Below are positions 20,101-28,500 of a stretch of DNA of 64,000 bases, piece after piece. Under the pieces are notes generated by a model that worked only from the letters and a program-made list of their open reading frames with translations, did no database searches and was not told where the DNA came from. Each line of letters begins with the position of its first letter. Within the stretch, counting starts at the first letter, position 1. The stretch comes from Micromonospora_H sonneratiae (GTDB lineage Bacteria; Actinomycetota; Actinomycetes; Mycobacteriales; Micromonosporaceae): NCBI RefSeq assembly GCF_042679305.1, contig NZ_JBHTMP010000011.1:62001-126000 (forward strand), given 5' to 3'. Position numbers and translations under genes: made by a program.

Positions 20101-20399
20101 ACCGACGGCAGGGCGAGGTCGGTCTCACCGCCGCCCGGCCAGGTCACCTTAGGCGCAGCCGTCAGCGCGGCGGCGCGGGTCGGGTCGGTGCCCATGGGCC
20201 GCACCGCGAGGCCCTTACCAATTGCCGGGGCCTGCTGCTGCACCGCTGGCGCGGCCTTGCGCGGTACGCGTTTGGCGTATGCGGGCTGGGGAGTCAGGCT
20301 GGCGACCAACAGCGGGCACAGGCTCAGCGCCAGCGACCGGATCAGCGTGCGGCGCGCGGTCGCGCACCAGGATCCCGTTAACCGGGAGAAGACTTCCAT
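14106..20399 (-). CDS. Secreted RHS-repeat polymorphic toxin with nuclease-like C-terminus
   Basis: About 2,097 residues from ATG 20399, with GGTGGA 8 nt upstream. The N-terminus has a signal peptide (about residues 1-42, ending AYA). The body is rich in YD/RHS repeats (YDNNGNQTSRTDTRG, YDADGNRLVRKE) and ends in a canonical RHS core near 1795-1841 (GAREYDPTLGRFVSIDPVFD, then NPLAFTDPQG). The variable tail follows: a segment with ADI (Asp about 1910) and FVWEVK (Glu about 1923, Lys about 1925) fitting a PD-(D/E)xK nuclease core, then a (TPVP)n linker (about 1993-2023) and an unusual hydrophobic end (about 2062-2097). The RHS shell would enclose the toxin until delivery to a neighbouring cell. 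Third of four genes in the operon. Confidence 0.88.
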   Translation of the reverse strand: MEVFSRLTGSWCATARRTLIRSLALSLCPLLVASLTPQPAYAKRVPRKAAPAVQQQAPAIGKGLAVRPMGTDPTRAAALTAAPKVTWPGGGETDLALPSVHTRVSATVGGLSVSARAVDAVAAETDARPARVPLARVRMKVLDRAASGRTGATGPVVALTRADGVAAAGPLRLELGYGGFVDAFGGDYGARLRLVRLPACALTTPEKAECRTSTLVGDVQNDTQARTVSATVEAAGPAATVLALEAGDKSSQGSYEATKFAPSSKWDVSLASGAMAWTYPIRIPPTPGGFGPQVALAYNSQSVDGRTAATNNQGSWIGEGFTYEPGYIERRYKPCADDGHTGYGDQCWAFANASIMLSGTGGELVKVNDDLWKMSIDDGTEVRRYTGAVNGDNDGEYWVATVPNGTRYYFGLNRLPGWSANKEETNSAWTAPVSGDDDNEPCHQSSGWIDSFCSQGWRWNLDYVKDPLGNVISYFYGKELNHYAQAAKTDVDGKQYVRGGYLKRVDYGQTDGAVYTTNAPARVRFDTAERCIASGAITCAEAQLTDANAAHWPDTPFDRNCVAGTHCKITQASETFWTRKRLTAITTEIRAGSGWTPVETWSLKHSFTDNGDGSKTLWLDEIGHAGLHGERIDLPPTKLVGAQMANRVDSPTDNLAPLNRYRLSTVYTDSGGEIQINYTAPECTAGALPNEGNSTKRCFPVKWHPFDPENPTTDWFHKYLVHQVIQLDRTGGAPPGVTQYEYSAGTGDQDPVDGAGWRRSPSDGITKDKYRTWSEWRGYPVVTVRSGDMQTLTTKVVHKFFRGLNGDMDADGDSRTVKVSDSTGAMYTDSDELAGQELEVITYDDADAISKKIVVPKLWHTHIQTESWGTRRASMVKPETTRAMAALAPDAQGNSVWRENKITTSYDTTWGRPTQSDDVGDLTDPNDDRCTRITYIDNATAHLYSFRKTVEKFSVSCAATNPNRATQLLESERISYDGLAFGMVPTKGVATRQEKMESADATNTTYRSVETVVDGFGRETKVTDSRGNFSTTLYTEVDGLTVRKKSTNALNHAVTTEYSPAYGVETSVTDANLLRSDMEYDSLGRLVKVWSPARPKNLEYAPDTKYSYITSTTKPAVTKVENIRNDGTYRASYELFDGFLRSRQKQVEGPGGGWLLADTLYTPTGQKAVENEPYLATGTPGDLVIVVPEGSVNGQRKYIYNGADKVIVEITAVAGDEKWRTTTTYGGDRTIVDPPQGGIATMTLTDARGHRTALYEYHGDEPAGDAYITRYRYDPEGKLHELTGPDGVRWRYTYGQDGRQKTIEDPDAGTVTFGYDNNGNQTSRTDTRGTVSYVYDKLNRKTESWQGAPLTGTKLATWTYDSYYKGHLAGTGRIVGDKTYYVTFPQRDGQYRVLKTSYIIPSDAGAELAKTYDFSQSYNIDGTVQGVGMPAVGGLPAESIVIGYDAVQRPLTLTGNTSYVTDTKYSDTGQVLQLALSTGVEGKTVWQTFSYERGTGRLVSSRIDRQHVSVADMDARYKYDAAGNILSLADTPAGSPRDIQCFTYDGMRRLTEAWSTESTQEDPCAGGDVTTSGVGGPAAYHEKFTFRASGERETETIYSTTGGPETTRVYHYPQAGQAQPHTLRSITETADGVEKQHTYTYDAVGNTVSRGPADNQQTLGWDIEGKLSTVQTGGQTTSTYVYDADGNRLVRKEQNATTLYLGAMEIRLDLTTRAVTATRYYSYAGKTIASRNSSGVAFQPADPHGTAMCSINAETGAITWRRTSPYGKVRGAAPAAWPDQRGFLGGVTDATNLVHLGAREYDPTLGRFVSIDPVFDAEDPQTWNGYVYGKSNPLAFTDPQGTWSLKSLKSPGSGRPWYTLEHDTAQLACYYKIQSEVIRRGGDPTKVRIRYHIPGGSFKNKNSGNNGQADIIYETDTTIFVWEVKAVGQGDTLAQETIDHYAQHIASKTGKLVEPGFPMGGVAVGFVPGAPNNQMVMAFDGPSPGTLLYHRYTPPKPTPAPTPAPTPVPTPVPTPVPTPVPIGKQAPMPATTPVVPQPTPNPWGPYGTPLPACGGGIGCIPMELMFFGFLVLGVAVALAPEIAIPAIVVGGARLAAA
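14340..14416. repeat. 12-bp tandem repeats encoding a Thr-Pro linker
   Basis: About six tandem copies of a 12-bp unit (GGTACGGGTGTC, last copies with GGTGCGGGTGTC) lie within the RHS gene. On the coding strand they give alternating TPVP and TPAP units, an extended, stiff linker between the nuclease-like domain and the hydrophobic tail. Such arrays can change copy number by slippage without breaking the frame. Confidence 0.85.
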
Positions 20400-20475
20400 C
20401 GGCTTTTCCACCTGCGGTCGTAGGGTGAACAAGAGGCGGGTAGGGGCCGCCAGCCCGGCGGTCCCCTACCCGTGG

Positions 20476-23400
20476 TCAGATCTCAGGAACGGCGATGTTC
20501 GCGTTGAGCTGCTGGATCGTCGTCTGGTCGAGGGCGCCGGTGTAGACGCGGACCTCGTCCACGACACCGGCCAGGTACGAACCCCACACGGAATCGGTCA
20601 GCGACCGGCCGACCTGCAGGCCACCGGAGGTGGCCGCCCACGGCAGCGCCACGCCGGAGGCCGAGCCGACCGCGACACCGTCGACATACAGCGTCAGCTT
20701 CCCGTACGCCGCGTCGTACGTGACCGTCAGGAACTGCCCGATCGACGCACTCGGGTTCGGGCGAGCGATCGCCTCCGAGCCGGTGACCGTCACCCCCGAC
20801 GCCGCGTCCTGGTCCGTGCCAGGCACGAACACCTGCCACAGCGCGCTGTCCGGGCCGTCCGGCGCGCAGCCCAGCTTGAACCCGCTGGCGTGCCGGCCGG
20901 GCTGGGACAATACGGTCATCGGACCGGTGCTGCAGTCGGTCGCGACCTGCACCCGCGCGGTCACCGTGAAGCTGCCGTCGGTCACCGCGACGGCGTTGGC
21001 CGTGGCGGCGTAGCCGGTGGCCCCGTCGAGGACAAGGTGGCCGTCACCGACCAGCGGCACCGGGTCAAACGGGCCGCCACCCTCCTCCTCCGACAGGCGC
21101 CGGTAGTGCTCGGCGTCGTGGTAGATGTACATGTCCAGCGCCCGGTCGATCAGGCGCGTTCCGTCCGGCTGCATCTGACCGTACTCGGAGCTGACCGCCA
21201 CCATCGGTGGCTCGTCGGTGACCATGGTGGCACCGTCGAGGTCCCAGTACGCCGTCCGGTTGATCAACTGTGTGGGCAAGGTAAGGATCTCCGACGGCAC
21301 CAGCGTGCGGTCCCAGATCCGTACATCGGCGATGTCACCGTTGATGACCTCGCTGTAGACCCCGGTCCGGTTGAACCGGCGGCCGATCTGCAGCCCTCCG
21401 TGCGAGGCCCACGCGGCGCGCCAGTTGGCCGATCCCGCCTCGGCCCCGTTGACGTACAACGTGATCTTCTGGCCGACGACGTCGAACGTGGCCGTCAGGT
21501 GCGTCCACGCGTTTACCTGTGCCGCCGTCCCATGCGGGCCCCAACTGCCCAGCGCCTGCACGTCGTTGTTGGCGACGTTGACATACCATTTGCCGCTGCC
21601 CTGGCTGTAGCCGAGTTGGAACCCCGGCTCACCGGTGCCGTCCTGTGACAGGACCGTCTGGTAGCGCGAGAGGTCGGCCAGGCGCACCCAGGCGCTGACG
21701 GTGAAGTTGGCTGCGGTGTCCACAACCGGCCCTTCGGTGCTCAAGCCGCTGGTGGCGGCCCCGTCGAGGTGAACGGCCTTATCCGCCAGGCCGCCGGGAC
21801 CGGCGACGCCGAACCGTGTCCCCCCCTCGGCCCTGGCCGATAGCTGCGCGACCGCTTCGACGGCGGTCGGCGACCCGGCGGCCTCGTCCAAGCGCCAATC
21901 CGCGATCGGGCCGCTGCCCTCCGCGACGCGGAAGATGCAGCTGGAGATGTCCGAGGTCTTGCCTGCCCGGTCAACCGCCAGGACATACAGCGTGTACGGC
22001 TTGGAGACCAGCGGCTGCCATTGGATCGTGACCGGCCCGCCGTCGACCGCCGGGAGGATCTTGTTCGCGGAGGTCGGGTTCGTGTCGAAGGCGTACCAGT
22101 ACTCGCTGACGTCGGTGGCCGCCGAGTCGAAAGTAAATGTGCCGTAACGTCCGACACCGGGCAGCCACGGAGCCTCCAGCTCCGGGTTATTCGGGTCGGC
22201 GGTCTCCGGGCACTTTTTCGGGTCGATGTTATCGGCATCATGCGGAAGGTACTCGGGTGAATCGATGTCTGGACCGGCGGGTTTTTCGGTGTCCAGAATG
22301 AACTCGCAGGCGTGGCTGCCGTTGTCCGACGACCACGGCCCGGGCACAACCCCGTCGTTGGCGCGTACCTTCCACGACACCACCACGTCTTGCGGCAGGT
22401 TCGGCACACCCACGTTTATGTCGGCGAGGTTGTAACTGAACGTCGCGCCGTTGCCCAGTTGACCCGACGTCCACGTCTTGGTCTGTTGCGACCCGTCGGT
22501 GGCGGTCCACTTCACCTCGAAGTTCGCGGTCAGCAGCTCAGCGTCCGCCGTGTCGGGATCAGACAGGATCGCCTTCAAGGTGGGCATGGAACTGACATAC
22601 GGCCGGTTCACACCGGAGACACAGCCACCGCCGACACTCATCGACAGGCCGGACACCGCTGGCTGGTGGGGAGCCCGGTTGTAGGTCACCGACAGCACCG
22701 CGTTGGCGCAGTACCGCTTCAGGTGCAGGTAACTGCTCTCGTTGACGGCCCGCAGCATGTACGTAGTCTTCGTCCAGCCGCTGGCCACAGCCTTCTGCAC
22801 CGACTCGGTGGCGTTGAACCACACATTGCGAGTCGCACCTGTCTGGCAGGCCGTCTCGGCACCGGTGCTGATCGTCTGCTGCAAGGTCAGGCTGTTCGGG
22901 CGGTTGTTCCAGTTCGTCGCCGAGCTAATCAGCGCACCGCCGCTATTGGCCCGGTATAGCGACACCTCGTGCGCTGTGCCATTCCATGTGTGCGACTGGG
23001 TCACCCCGAAGCTTGCGCTGATAATCGTCTTGCCGGCGTAGTTCGTGCCGAGTACGTAGTAGATCCGCTTGACGCGCGAGGCGTTGCAGACCTGACCCGA
23101 CACACCGACTGGGCAGTAGCCGACGCGCTCATCGGTGTCGCCGTCGAACTTCCAGTACTCCTCGTTGGGGTAGCCGGAATCGACCATCGCCCACGACTCG
23201 TTGTTCGTGGCCGCCGTAAACGGGTCGATGTAAAGCGGAAACCTGGTGTTCGGCGAGTCCATCATCTGCTGGTCGGGCACCAGCGTCAGCGAATCCGGGC
23301 CCAAAACGGTGCCCACCCGGGCCACAGCGGCGCCGTCCGGCGCGCTCTTAGTCGGGTCACCTGCACCCACCGGAGCCGACGCGTCCCACATCCGCGGAAC

Positions 23401-24183
23401 GGGCGTGTCGAACACCGGACCGCCGGTCGCCGCGTCAACCATCCGCAGCGCACCCGAGGCTGACTTCTCCACACGCAGCAGCTGCAACTCCAAACCAAAC
23501 CGGATCTGGCGCACCTGCGGCGACAGCGCCGCCGCCCGGGTCTTCACCACGAACACGTGCGTGAAACCGGTCACCGACGCGTGCGCCACCAGATCGACAT
23601 CCGGCAGCACCTCGGCATACGTCGCCGTCGAACCAGACAGCTGCGGCGCCGGCAAGATGCCCGGCCAGCGCAAGGCGTATCGCCTGCCCGCCCGTTCCAC
23701 CGAGGCGAACAGGCCGTCGCCCCCGCCGGACAAGCGCAGGTTCGTCAGCGCGGCCTGCGGGCCCACCGAACCGTCCGCATGCCGCACCAGCGTCGCGTCG
23801 GTCGGCACCCACTTGCCATTTTGCACCGTCTGGATCGGCTGCTGGTAGGTCATCGCGGTCATGGTGCCGTCAGGGTTGGCGAACACCTGCCGCGACTCGC
23901 CCCGCTCGTCGAGCACCTCCACCTGCTTGCCGGTGACTGCGGCCAAATCCGCGGCCTGAGCCTCCGTACGGCGCGGCCACTCGCCCGCTGGCACACCCGT
24001 TGCCGGCAACGCCGCGGTCTGAGGCCCGGGCCGCGACGTAAACGCCCACACCGTGCCCGTCATAAGACCCGTTACCGCAACCAGCGCCAAACCACGCCGC
24101 AGCCACGCGCGCCTGCGCCCGTACTCCCCGACCACCGCCATCGTCCCCTTCGTCGCGGCCAGCCACTCGCGAATGTTCGTCAT
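20476..24183 (-). CDS. Exported LamG/jellyroll domain protein of the RHS operon
   Basis: About 1,235 residues from ATG 24183, 8 nt after the previous gene's stop. A cytoplasmic start (MTNIREWLAATKG) and one N-terminal membrane segment (LALVAVTGLMTGTVWAF) point to export. A first region resembles the DNRLRE-type domain of RHS-linked proteins (SWAMVDSGYPNEEYWKFDGD). It is followed by a fibronectin-like part (SGLSMSVGGGC onward) and then two concanavalin-like LamG domains (FTVSAWVRLADL, ATFDVVGQKITLYVNG; and FTVTARVQVATDC, VTYDAAYGKLTLYVDGV). Such proteins commonly precede actinobacterial RHS genes. I infer a cell-surface scaffold or target-binding role. The stop at 20476 leaves 76 nt before the RHS ATG. 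Confidence 0.85.
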   Translation of the reverse strand: MTNIREWLAATKGTMAVVGEYGRRRAWLRRGLALVAVTGLMTGTVWAFTSRPGPQTAALPATGVPAGEWPRRTEAQAADLAAVTGKQVEVLDERGESRQVFANPDGTMTAMTYQQPIQTVQNGKWVPTDATLVRHADGSVGPQAALTNLRLSGGGDGLFASVERAGRRYALRWPGILPAPQLSGSTATYAEVLPDVDLVAHASVTGFTHVFVVKTRAAALSPQVRQIRFGLELQLLRVEKSASGALRMVDAATGGPVFDTPVPRMWDASAPVGAGDPTKSAPDGAAVARVGTVLGPDSLTLVPDQQMMDSPNTRFPLYIDPFTAATNNESWAMVDSGYPNEEYWKFDGDTDERVGYCPVGVSGQVCNASRVKRIYYVLGTNYAGKTIISASFGVTQSHTWNGTAHEVSLYRANSGGALISSATNWNNRPNSLTLQQTISTGAETACQTGATRNVWFNATESVQKAVASGWTKTTYMLRAVNESSYLHLKRYCANAVLSVTYNRAPHQPAVSGLSMSVGGGCVSGVNRPYVSSMPTLKAILSDPDTADAELLTANFEVKWTATDGSQQTKTWTSGQLGNGATFSYNLADINVGVPNLPQDVVVSWKVRANDGVVPGPWSSDNGSHACEFILDTEKPAGPDIDSPEYLPHDADNIDPKKCPETADPNNPELEAPWLPGVGRYGTFTFDSAATDVSEYWYAFDTNPTSANKILPAVDGGPVTIQWQPLVSKPYTLYVLAVDRAGKTSDISSCIFRVAEGSGPIADWRLDEAAGSPTAVEAVAQLSARAEGGTRFGVAGPGGLADKAVHLDGAATSGLSTEGPVVDTAANFTVSAWVRLADLSRYQTVLSQDGTGEPGFQLGYSQGSGKWYVNVANNDVQALGSWGPHGTAAQVNAWTHLTATFDVVGQKITLYVNGAEAGSANWRAAWASHGGLQIGRRFNRTGVYSEVINGDIADVRIWDRTLVPSEILTLPTQLINRTAYWDLDGATMVTDEPPMVAVSSEYGQMQPDGTRLIDRALDMYIYHDAEHYRRLSEEEGGGPFDPVPLVGDGHLVLDGATGYAATANAVAVTDGSFTVTARVQVATDCSTGPMTVLSQPGRHASGFKLGCAPDGPDSALWQVFVPGTDQDAASGVTVTGSEAIARPNPSASIGQFLTVTYDAAYGKLTLYVDGVAVGSASGVALPWAATSGGLQVGRSLTDSVWGSYLAGVVDEVRVYTGALDQTTIQQLNANIAVPEI

Positions 24184-24191
24184 CACTGTCG

Positions 24192-27100
24192 TCAGCCGAC
24201 CGCTAGGCCGAAACTGATCGCATCGCTCGGAATTCCGCCCTGCCCGGGCACGTAGGTGACCGCTGGTACGGCGCTGCCGGCCGCCAGGTCCGCCCACGCG
24301 AGGGCGTATACCGCCCGGTCGCCGTACGGGCTGGCGACCAGCAGGTTCGAACCGTCAGAGGTCATCCAGGCGCCGATCAGCTCCTGCTTCATGGCTGAGC
24401 CCGGCAGCCCGCTGCCACGCTCGACCGTCGTGCCGGACGCGATCGTGTCCACACCGGCCGCGAACACCTGGATCGTGCCGAAGTCCGCAGCACCAGCCAC
24501 GTTGCGACCTGGCGTACCGACCGCGATCAGGACCGTGGACGCCGACGTCTGCGCCGATGGGTCACGGTTGACCAGCACCACTCGCTCGCCCCACAGGTCA
24601 CCGGTCTGCTTCGTGCCGCCGATGCCCGAGGAGTCCTGTGCCAGGGCGGCGAGCTGCGTCCCAGACGTCGTCGTAACCAGGAACTGGTGTACCAGTCCGG
24701 TGTCGCGGACCGAGCCCAGGTCCTCACCGGGCGCACCGACCGCCAGCAGCGAGTTCGCCACCCCTGCAGGCGCACCCACTGGACGGTAGGCCACCATCGA
24801 CACGGACTTGCCAAACCAGTCACCGCGCTCGGCGGTGTCCGAGGTGGTGCCGTCGCCCTGTATAAAGCACCGGATCCCGGCGGGGGCACCTGCGCCGCTG
24901 TTGTGGTTGAGGACGCACACCGCCCCCGACTGCTCCGTCTGCGGGCCAGCCTTCTCCCCTGGCGCCGCGATGGCCAGATGGTACGGCGAGGCCGCCACGG
25001 CGAAGCCCTGCCGGTCATCCTGCTCGATACCCTGCGGGCTCTGGCCGTCGAACTTTACGTTCACACTGCCGCGCAGGTAGTGCGCTGTGCCGGCGTCGTA
25101 CCCGTTGGACAGGTCCTCACCTGGCGCACCCACCATCAGGAACGGCTCACCGGCAGCAGTCGTGCCGCCGACCAGCGAAAACCCGAACCAGTCCGAGGCC
25201 TCCACCGTGTCCGGCACCGTCCCGCGTCCGTTAGGTAGCGCGGCACCCTGTTGTATCGTCAGCGCCGCCGGTCCTTTGCCTAGGCCCAACGGCGAGCCGT
25301 AGACCAGGTAGACCGCCCCGGCGTCGGTCGTGGTGCCCACATCCTCGTAAGGTGCCCCGATCGCCAGGTCCGCGCAGCCGTCTCGGTTCGCGTCGAACAC
25401 CGACAGCGCCCAGCCGAAGCGGTCGTTGGTCTCCGGCGTGTCGGGCATGCCGTCTAGGCCCTGCTGCAGCGTCCGCTGCGCGCCGGTGGCACCGTCCAAC
25501 AGGTACACCACACCTGCGTTGATGAACGACCCGACGGTTGCCTTCGGATCGGCGATCACTCGGTCGCGCACCCCGTCACCGTTAAAGTCACCGGCGGTCA
25601 GCGTCGCCGGGCACCCGGCCGCTGGCGGGTCCAGCAGCATCGTCGTGAACTCGCAGAACGACGACCACGAACCATTCAACGACCCGTCGTTGCCGCGTAC
25701 CCGCCACTGGTAGCTGCCGCCCTCGGCGAACGCGCCCGCCGGCACTGTCGTGGAGAACGTCGCACCTGAGGCACCGGTCCCCGTGACTGACGACCCGATC
25801 TTGGCGGCACCGCCGACGGCCCACCACTCAAACTCCGCCTTGATCACGGCACCCGTATCTACGTCAGCGATCACCGACGACAACTGCGGCGTCAACGTGT
25901 TGATCATCGGACGGGCTGGCCCAGTCACGCACGCCGTCACCGGGCTGGTCGAGCGCTCACCCACGGTAGGGTAGGAGTTGTAGTCCACCACGGCGTACGG
26001 CACCTGCGTAGCATTGGTGTAGTCGGCCGAACGGAACTGCTTGAAGAACGTCCCATCGCCTTCCGTGGCCGCCGGCACGCGCAGACCCATGTTGGCGCTG
26101 GCGTCACCGGCGGTGGCAGCCCGCTGCAGGAAGTTTTTCCCGTCGATGGAGACCTGGCCGTCGCTGCAGCCCGTGCCGCCCAGGGTCGCCGTCGAGGTCG
26201 CCTCCAGATAGTTCCAGGACGGCTGGTTGGTCCACAACACGTTGTTGGGGATCGAACCCGTGCTCCACAGCTCCCACAGCTTGCCCGTGCACGCCCCAGA
26301 CCAGAAGTTCCAGAAGTAAAACGTGGCAGAGGAGATCTGCGTTCCGACGAGCACGGTCGTGTCCCAACGCGCCAGGCCCCGCGTCTTGCCGTCCGGCAGC
26401 TGGCCCAGCTGGATGTCATTGTTGCCGCCGTTGTGTGTGGTGTCGTTCTCCTTGACATAGATGTCGTAGGCCGCGTGCATCGGGTTGATCTGCGGATCGA
26501 TCACCACCGGCCACGCGGTAGCCGCATCGGTCATCCACGCCATATCCGGCGTCAACCGGAAGTCCAGGCCCGGTACCGACGATGAGAGTCCCACCCCCGC
26601 CACCTCCTGCCGGCGGCCGGTAACCTCGGAGGCCACCACCGCCACCCGTGCCGGATCCCCGGCCGGCGTCCGGGCCGCGTCCCACATCTCCGGAGCCGGC
26701 ACCGTCGCCAGCCCCCGCCCTGCACCGTCCGCGATCGTGGTGTTGCCGAATGCATCCCGCTGGAACGCTGCCACGTTGGGCCCCGTGACCGGGAAAACGA
26801 GGTCATGGACCTGGTTGGCGGCCGCCGGGCTCTTCACAACCAGGAAGGTCTCCACACCGCCCCGGGACACTTCGACGACCAGATCGACACCGGGCTTGGC
26901 CTCGACGTACGTCGCCTTGTTGCCCTCGAGCACCGGCTCCGGAAGCGCGCCGTCCCAGCCGAGCGACAGCCGGTCATCGCCGACACCGATCCCCGCCAGC
27001 TCATGCAGGCCCGCCGGCCGGGCCGCTGAAAGTTGCACATTCTGTGTGTCAGCCACCGTACGGACAGCGCCCGTGGCCTGGTCCTTGACCAGTGACACGT

Positions 27101-27449
27101 CAACCGGCACCCAACCGTCGCCGTGCTTGACCCGCACCGGCCCCAGGCTCAGCGTCGCCTCGAAGCCACCTTCTGGTAGAGCCCACACCTCCGTCGTCTC
27201 GTCGGTCATGCTGTCAACCCGCACCCGCTCGCCGGACGTACGCGCCGCCCTGGCTGCCTGGGCCTGGGCAGCTGCCCGATCGGTCACGCCGTCAACGTCA
27301 ACCGCCCCCCCTAACGGCTGCCCGGCCGCCTTGACCAGCTCTGCAGCCGAAGCCGGTACGACCAATAGCCCGACGGCGGTCACCATCGTCGCGACTACTG
27401 CGACGAGCGACCGACCCGTACCTCGCTGCCCGGTGGTGACACCCCGCAT
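24192..27449 (-). CDS. Exported FG-GAP beta-propeller protein, first gene of the RHS operon
   Basis: About 1,085 residues. ATG 27449 is chosen because GGAGG lies 6 nt upstream; an open frame extends back to 27482 without support. It has a signal peptide (SLVAVVATMVTAVGLLVVPASA). The first half contains a DNRLRE-like domain (DIYVKENDTTHNGGNNDIQLG, TFYFWNFWSGAC). The second half holds about five FG-GAP repeats with calcium-type loops (DFNGDGVRDRVIADP, FDANRDGCADLAIGAPYEDVG, VGAPGEDLSNG, VGAPGEDLGSVRD), which should form an integrin-like seven-bladed propeller. It likely acts outside the cell in adhesion or in assembling the RHS toxin. It leads the tightly spaced operon that continues through the LamG, RHS and immunity genes. 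Confidence 0.85.
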   Translation of the reverse strand: MRGVTTGQRGTGRSLVAVVATMVTAVGLLVVPASAAELVKAAGQPLGGAVDVDGVTDRAAAQAQAARAARTSGERVRVDSMTDETTEVWALPEGGFEATLSLGPVRVKHGDGWVPVDVSLVKDQATGAVRTVADTQNVQLSAARPAGLHELAGIGVGDDRLSLGWDGALPEPVLEGNKATYVEAKPGVDLVVEVSRGGVETFLVVKSPAAANQVHDLVFPVTGPNVAAFQRDAFGNTTIADGAGRGLATVPAPEMWDAARTPAGDPARVAVVASEVTGRRQEVAGVGLSSSVPGLDFRLTPDMAWMTDAATAWPVVIDPQINPMHAAYDIYVKENDTTHNGGNNDIQLGQLPDGKTRGLARWDTTVLVGTQISSATFYFWNFWSGACTGKLWELWSTGSIPNNVLWTNQPSWNYLEATSTATLGGTGCSDGQVSIDGKNFLQRAATAGDASANMGLRVPAATEGDGTFFKQFRSADYTNATQVPYAVVDYNSYPTVGERSTSPVTACVTGPARPMINTLTPQLSSVIADVDTGAVIKAEFEWWAVGGAAKIGSSVTGTGASGATFSTTVPAGAFAEGGSYQWRVRGNDGSLNGSWSSFCEFTTMLLDPPAAGCPATLTAGDFNGDGVRDRVIADPKATVGSFINAGVVYLLDGATGAQRTLQQGLDGMPDTPETNDRFGWALSVFDANRDGCADLAIGAPYEDVGTTTDAGAVYLVYGSPLGLGKGPAALTIQQGAALPNGRGTVPDTVEASDWFGFSLVGGTTAAGEPFLMVGAPGEDLSNGYDAGTAHYLRGSVNVKFDGQSPQGIEQDDRQGFAVAASPYHLAIAAPGEKAGPQTEQSGAVCVLNHNSGAGAPAGIRCFIQGDGTTSDTAERGDWFGKSVSMVAYRPVGAPAGVANSLLAVGAPGEDLGSVRDTGLVHQFLVTTTSGTQLAALAQDSSGIGGTKQTGDLWGERVVLVNRDPSAQTSASTVLIAVGTPGRNVAGAADFGTIQVFAAGVDTIASGTTVERGSGLPGSAMKQELIGAWMTSDGSNLLVASPYGDRAVYALAWADLAAGSAVPAVTYVPGQGGIPSDAISFGLAVG

Positions 27450-28320
27450 AACCAACCTCCAAGAAACCACTCGGAGCGGCACGCTAGATCAAAGCGTCGC
27501 AACGTGTGGTACCCCCGTTCGGCGGGGCAACACGAGAAGCATCGACATCAATAGATGCTTTCACCAAACGACCACGGGCGATTACCTTGGGTAATCAAAA
27601 TTGAGGTCGCCAAGCCAAGCCGCAGCAGCGCTATGAGATAACTCACACACAGTCCGCCACGACGGGGAGATCCCGATCTGAGTCGACCCGGATGACAACA
27701 CAGCGGCCTGTAAAGACCCTCGGCCGCGCTCGCCGCCGACGGCCGCCCGGTCGGCACCGTCCGCGACTCAGACGCCGTCCCCGTCCGCGCAGTTATTACT
27801 GTCGCGCACAGCAGGCTGCCCCACGAAAGCGCAGCTCGCTGGCGCTCTGCCGGATGATGTCGAGGTCGCGGGGTGATCCGGCGGAGTCAGGTGCACCGAG
27901 GACGGCGCGGCGGCTGGAGTCGACATCGTGGACCTATCCGGCACGCGATCGACGGCGAACTCGCAATCAACGCCGAGGTACGCCTGTTCCGCTGCGGCGG
28001 GCGCCGCTGGATGGCGGCTGACCGGTCGGGTGCGTGCGACTCCGGCGAGGCGGATCGTCCGGTTCGCCTGCCTCATCTCCTGAGCGGCAATGGGGCGGGG
28101 CCACCTGCGGATACAGGGCGGCATAGCAGCCCAGCGAGTGCGGTAATCTCGATGCCGAGTTTGGGCAGCGACACCGGCCGTCGGTGCGAGTGTTCAGCGA
28201 ACCGGCGGCAACGCGTAGCCATCGGTCAACGATCTGGCCCGCCGTTGCGACCAGGTCCGCCGTGCCACACTTTCTGCGGCACGAGCATGTACTGCCCAGT
28301 TCAGCACCAAGCGCTCGCGG
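27450..28320. other. Upstream region of the RHS operon, no gene found
   Basis: Nothing here is convincingly coding; several open frames on both strands have no consistent codon bias or homology I know. The part nearest the operon is more AT-rich than its surroundings. It has two small inverted repeats, GCATC/GATGC (27539-27543 with 27554-27558) and GATTACC/GGTAATC (27580-27586 with 27590-27596). These could be operator sites or the promoter area for the minus-strand operon, but no clear -10/-35 pair can be assigned. Confidence 0.35.
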
Positions 28321-28327
28321 GAACGAG

Positions 28328-28500
28328 GCGATTTGAACCTAGGGCAACCTCTTGTCGAGCCTCCTCGGGACTTGTCATTGCTCGCCAAAACCCCTTGTTA
28401 CCAACCGTAGTCAAACTTAGCTTGTCATTGCTTGCCAATAATGGGCACTGAGCTGCACAGACGCAACCAGACGCTCGCCACTTCTTGTCACTCTTCGTCA
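28328..28500. other. attP-like site with direct repeats around the tRNA-Pro core
   Basis: The core ACCCCTTGTTACC (28390-28402) matches the tRNA-Pro fragment junction of repeat copy A. It is flanked by directly repeated motifs: CTTGTCATTGCTCGCC (28371-28386), CTTGTCATTGCTTGCC (28421-28436) and CTTGTCACTCTTCGTC (28484-28499). A T-arm-like piece GCGATTTGAACC lies at 28328-28339. Repeats on both sides of a core resemble the arm-type integrase sites of an attP, whereas copy A has them on one side only. This is an inference from layout. Confidence 0.4.

Noticed and set aside
18954..21648. Long + strand frames opposite the RHS and LamG genes
   Set aside because: They span two genes on the other strand, have shadow-like composition and no recognisable motif.
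27692..28451. Overlapping short frames on both strands upstream of the RHS operon
   Set aside because: No consistent third-position bias, no ribosome-binding site and no recognisable protein features.
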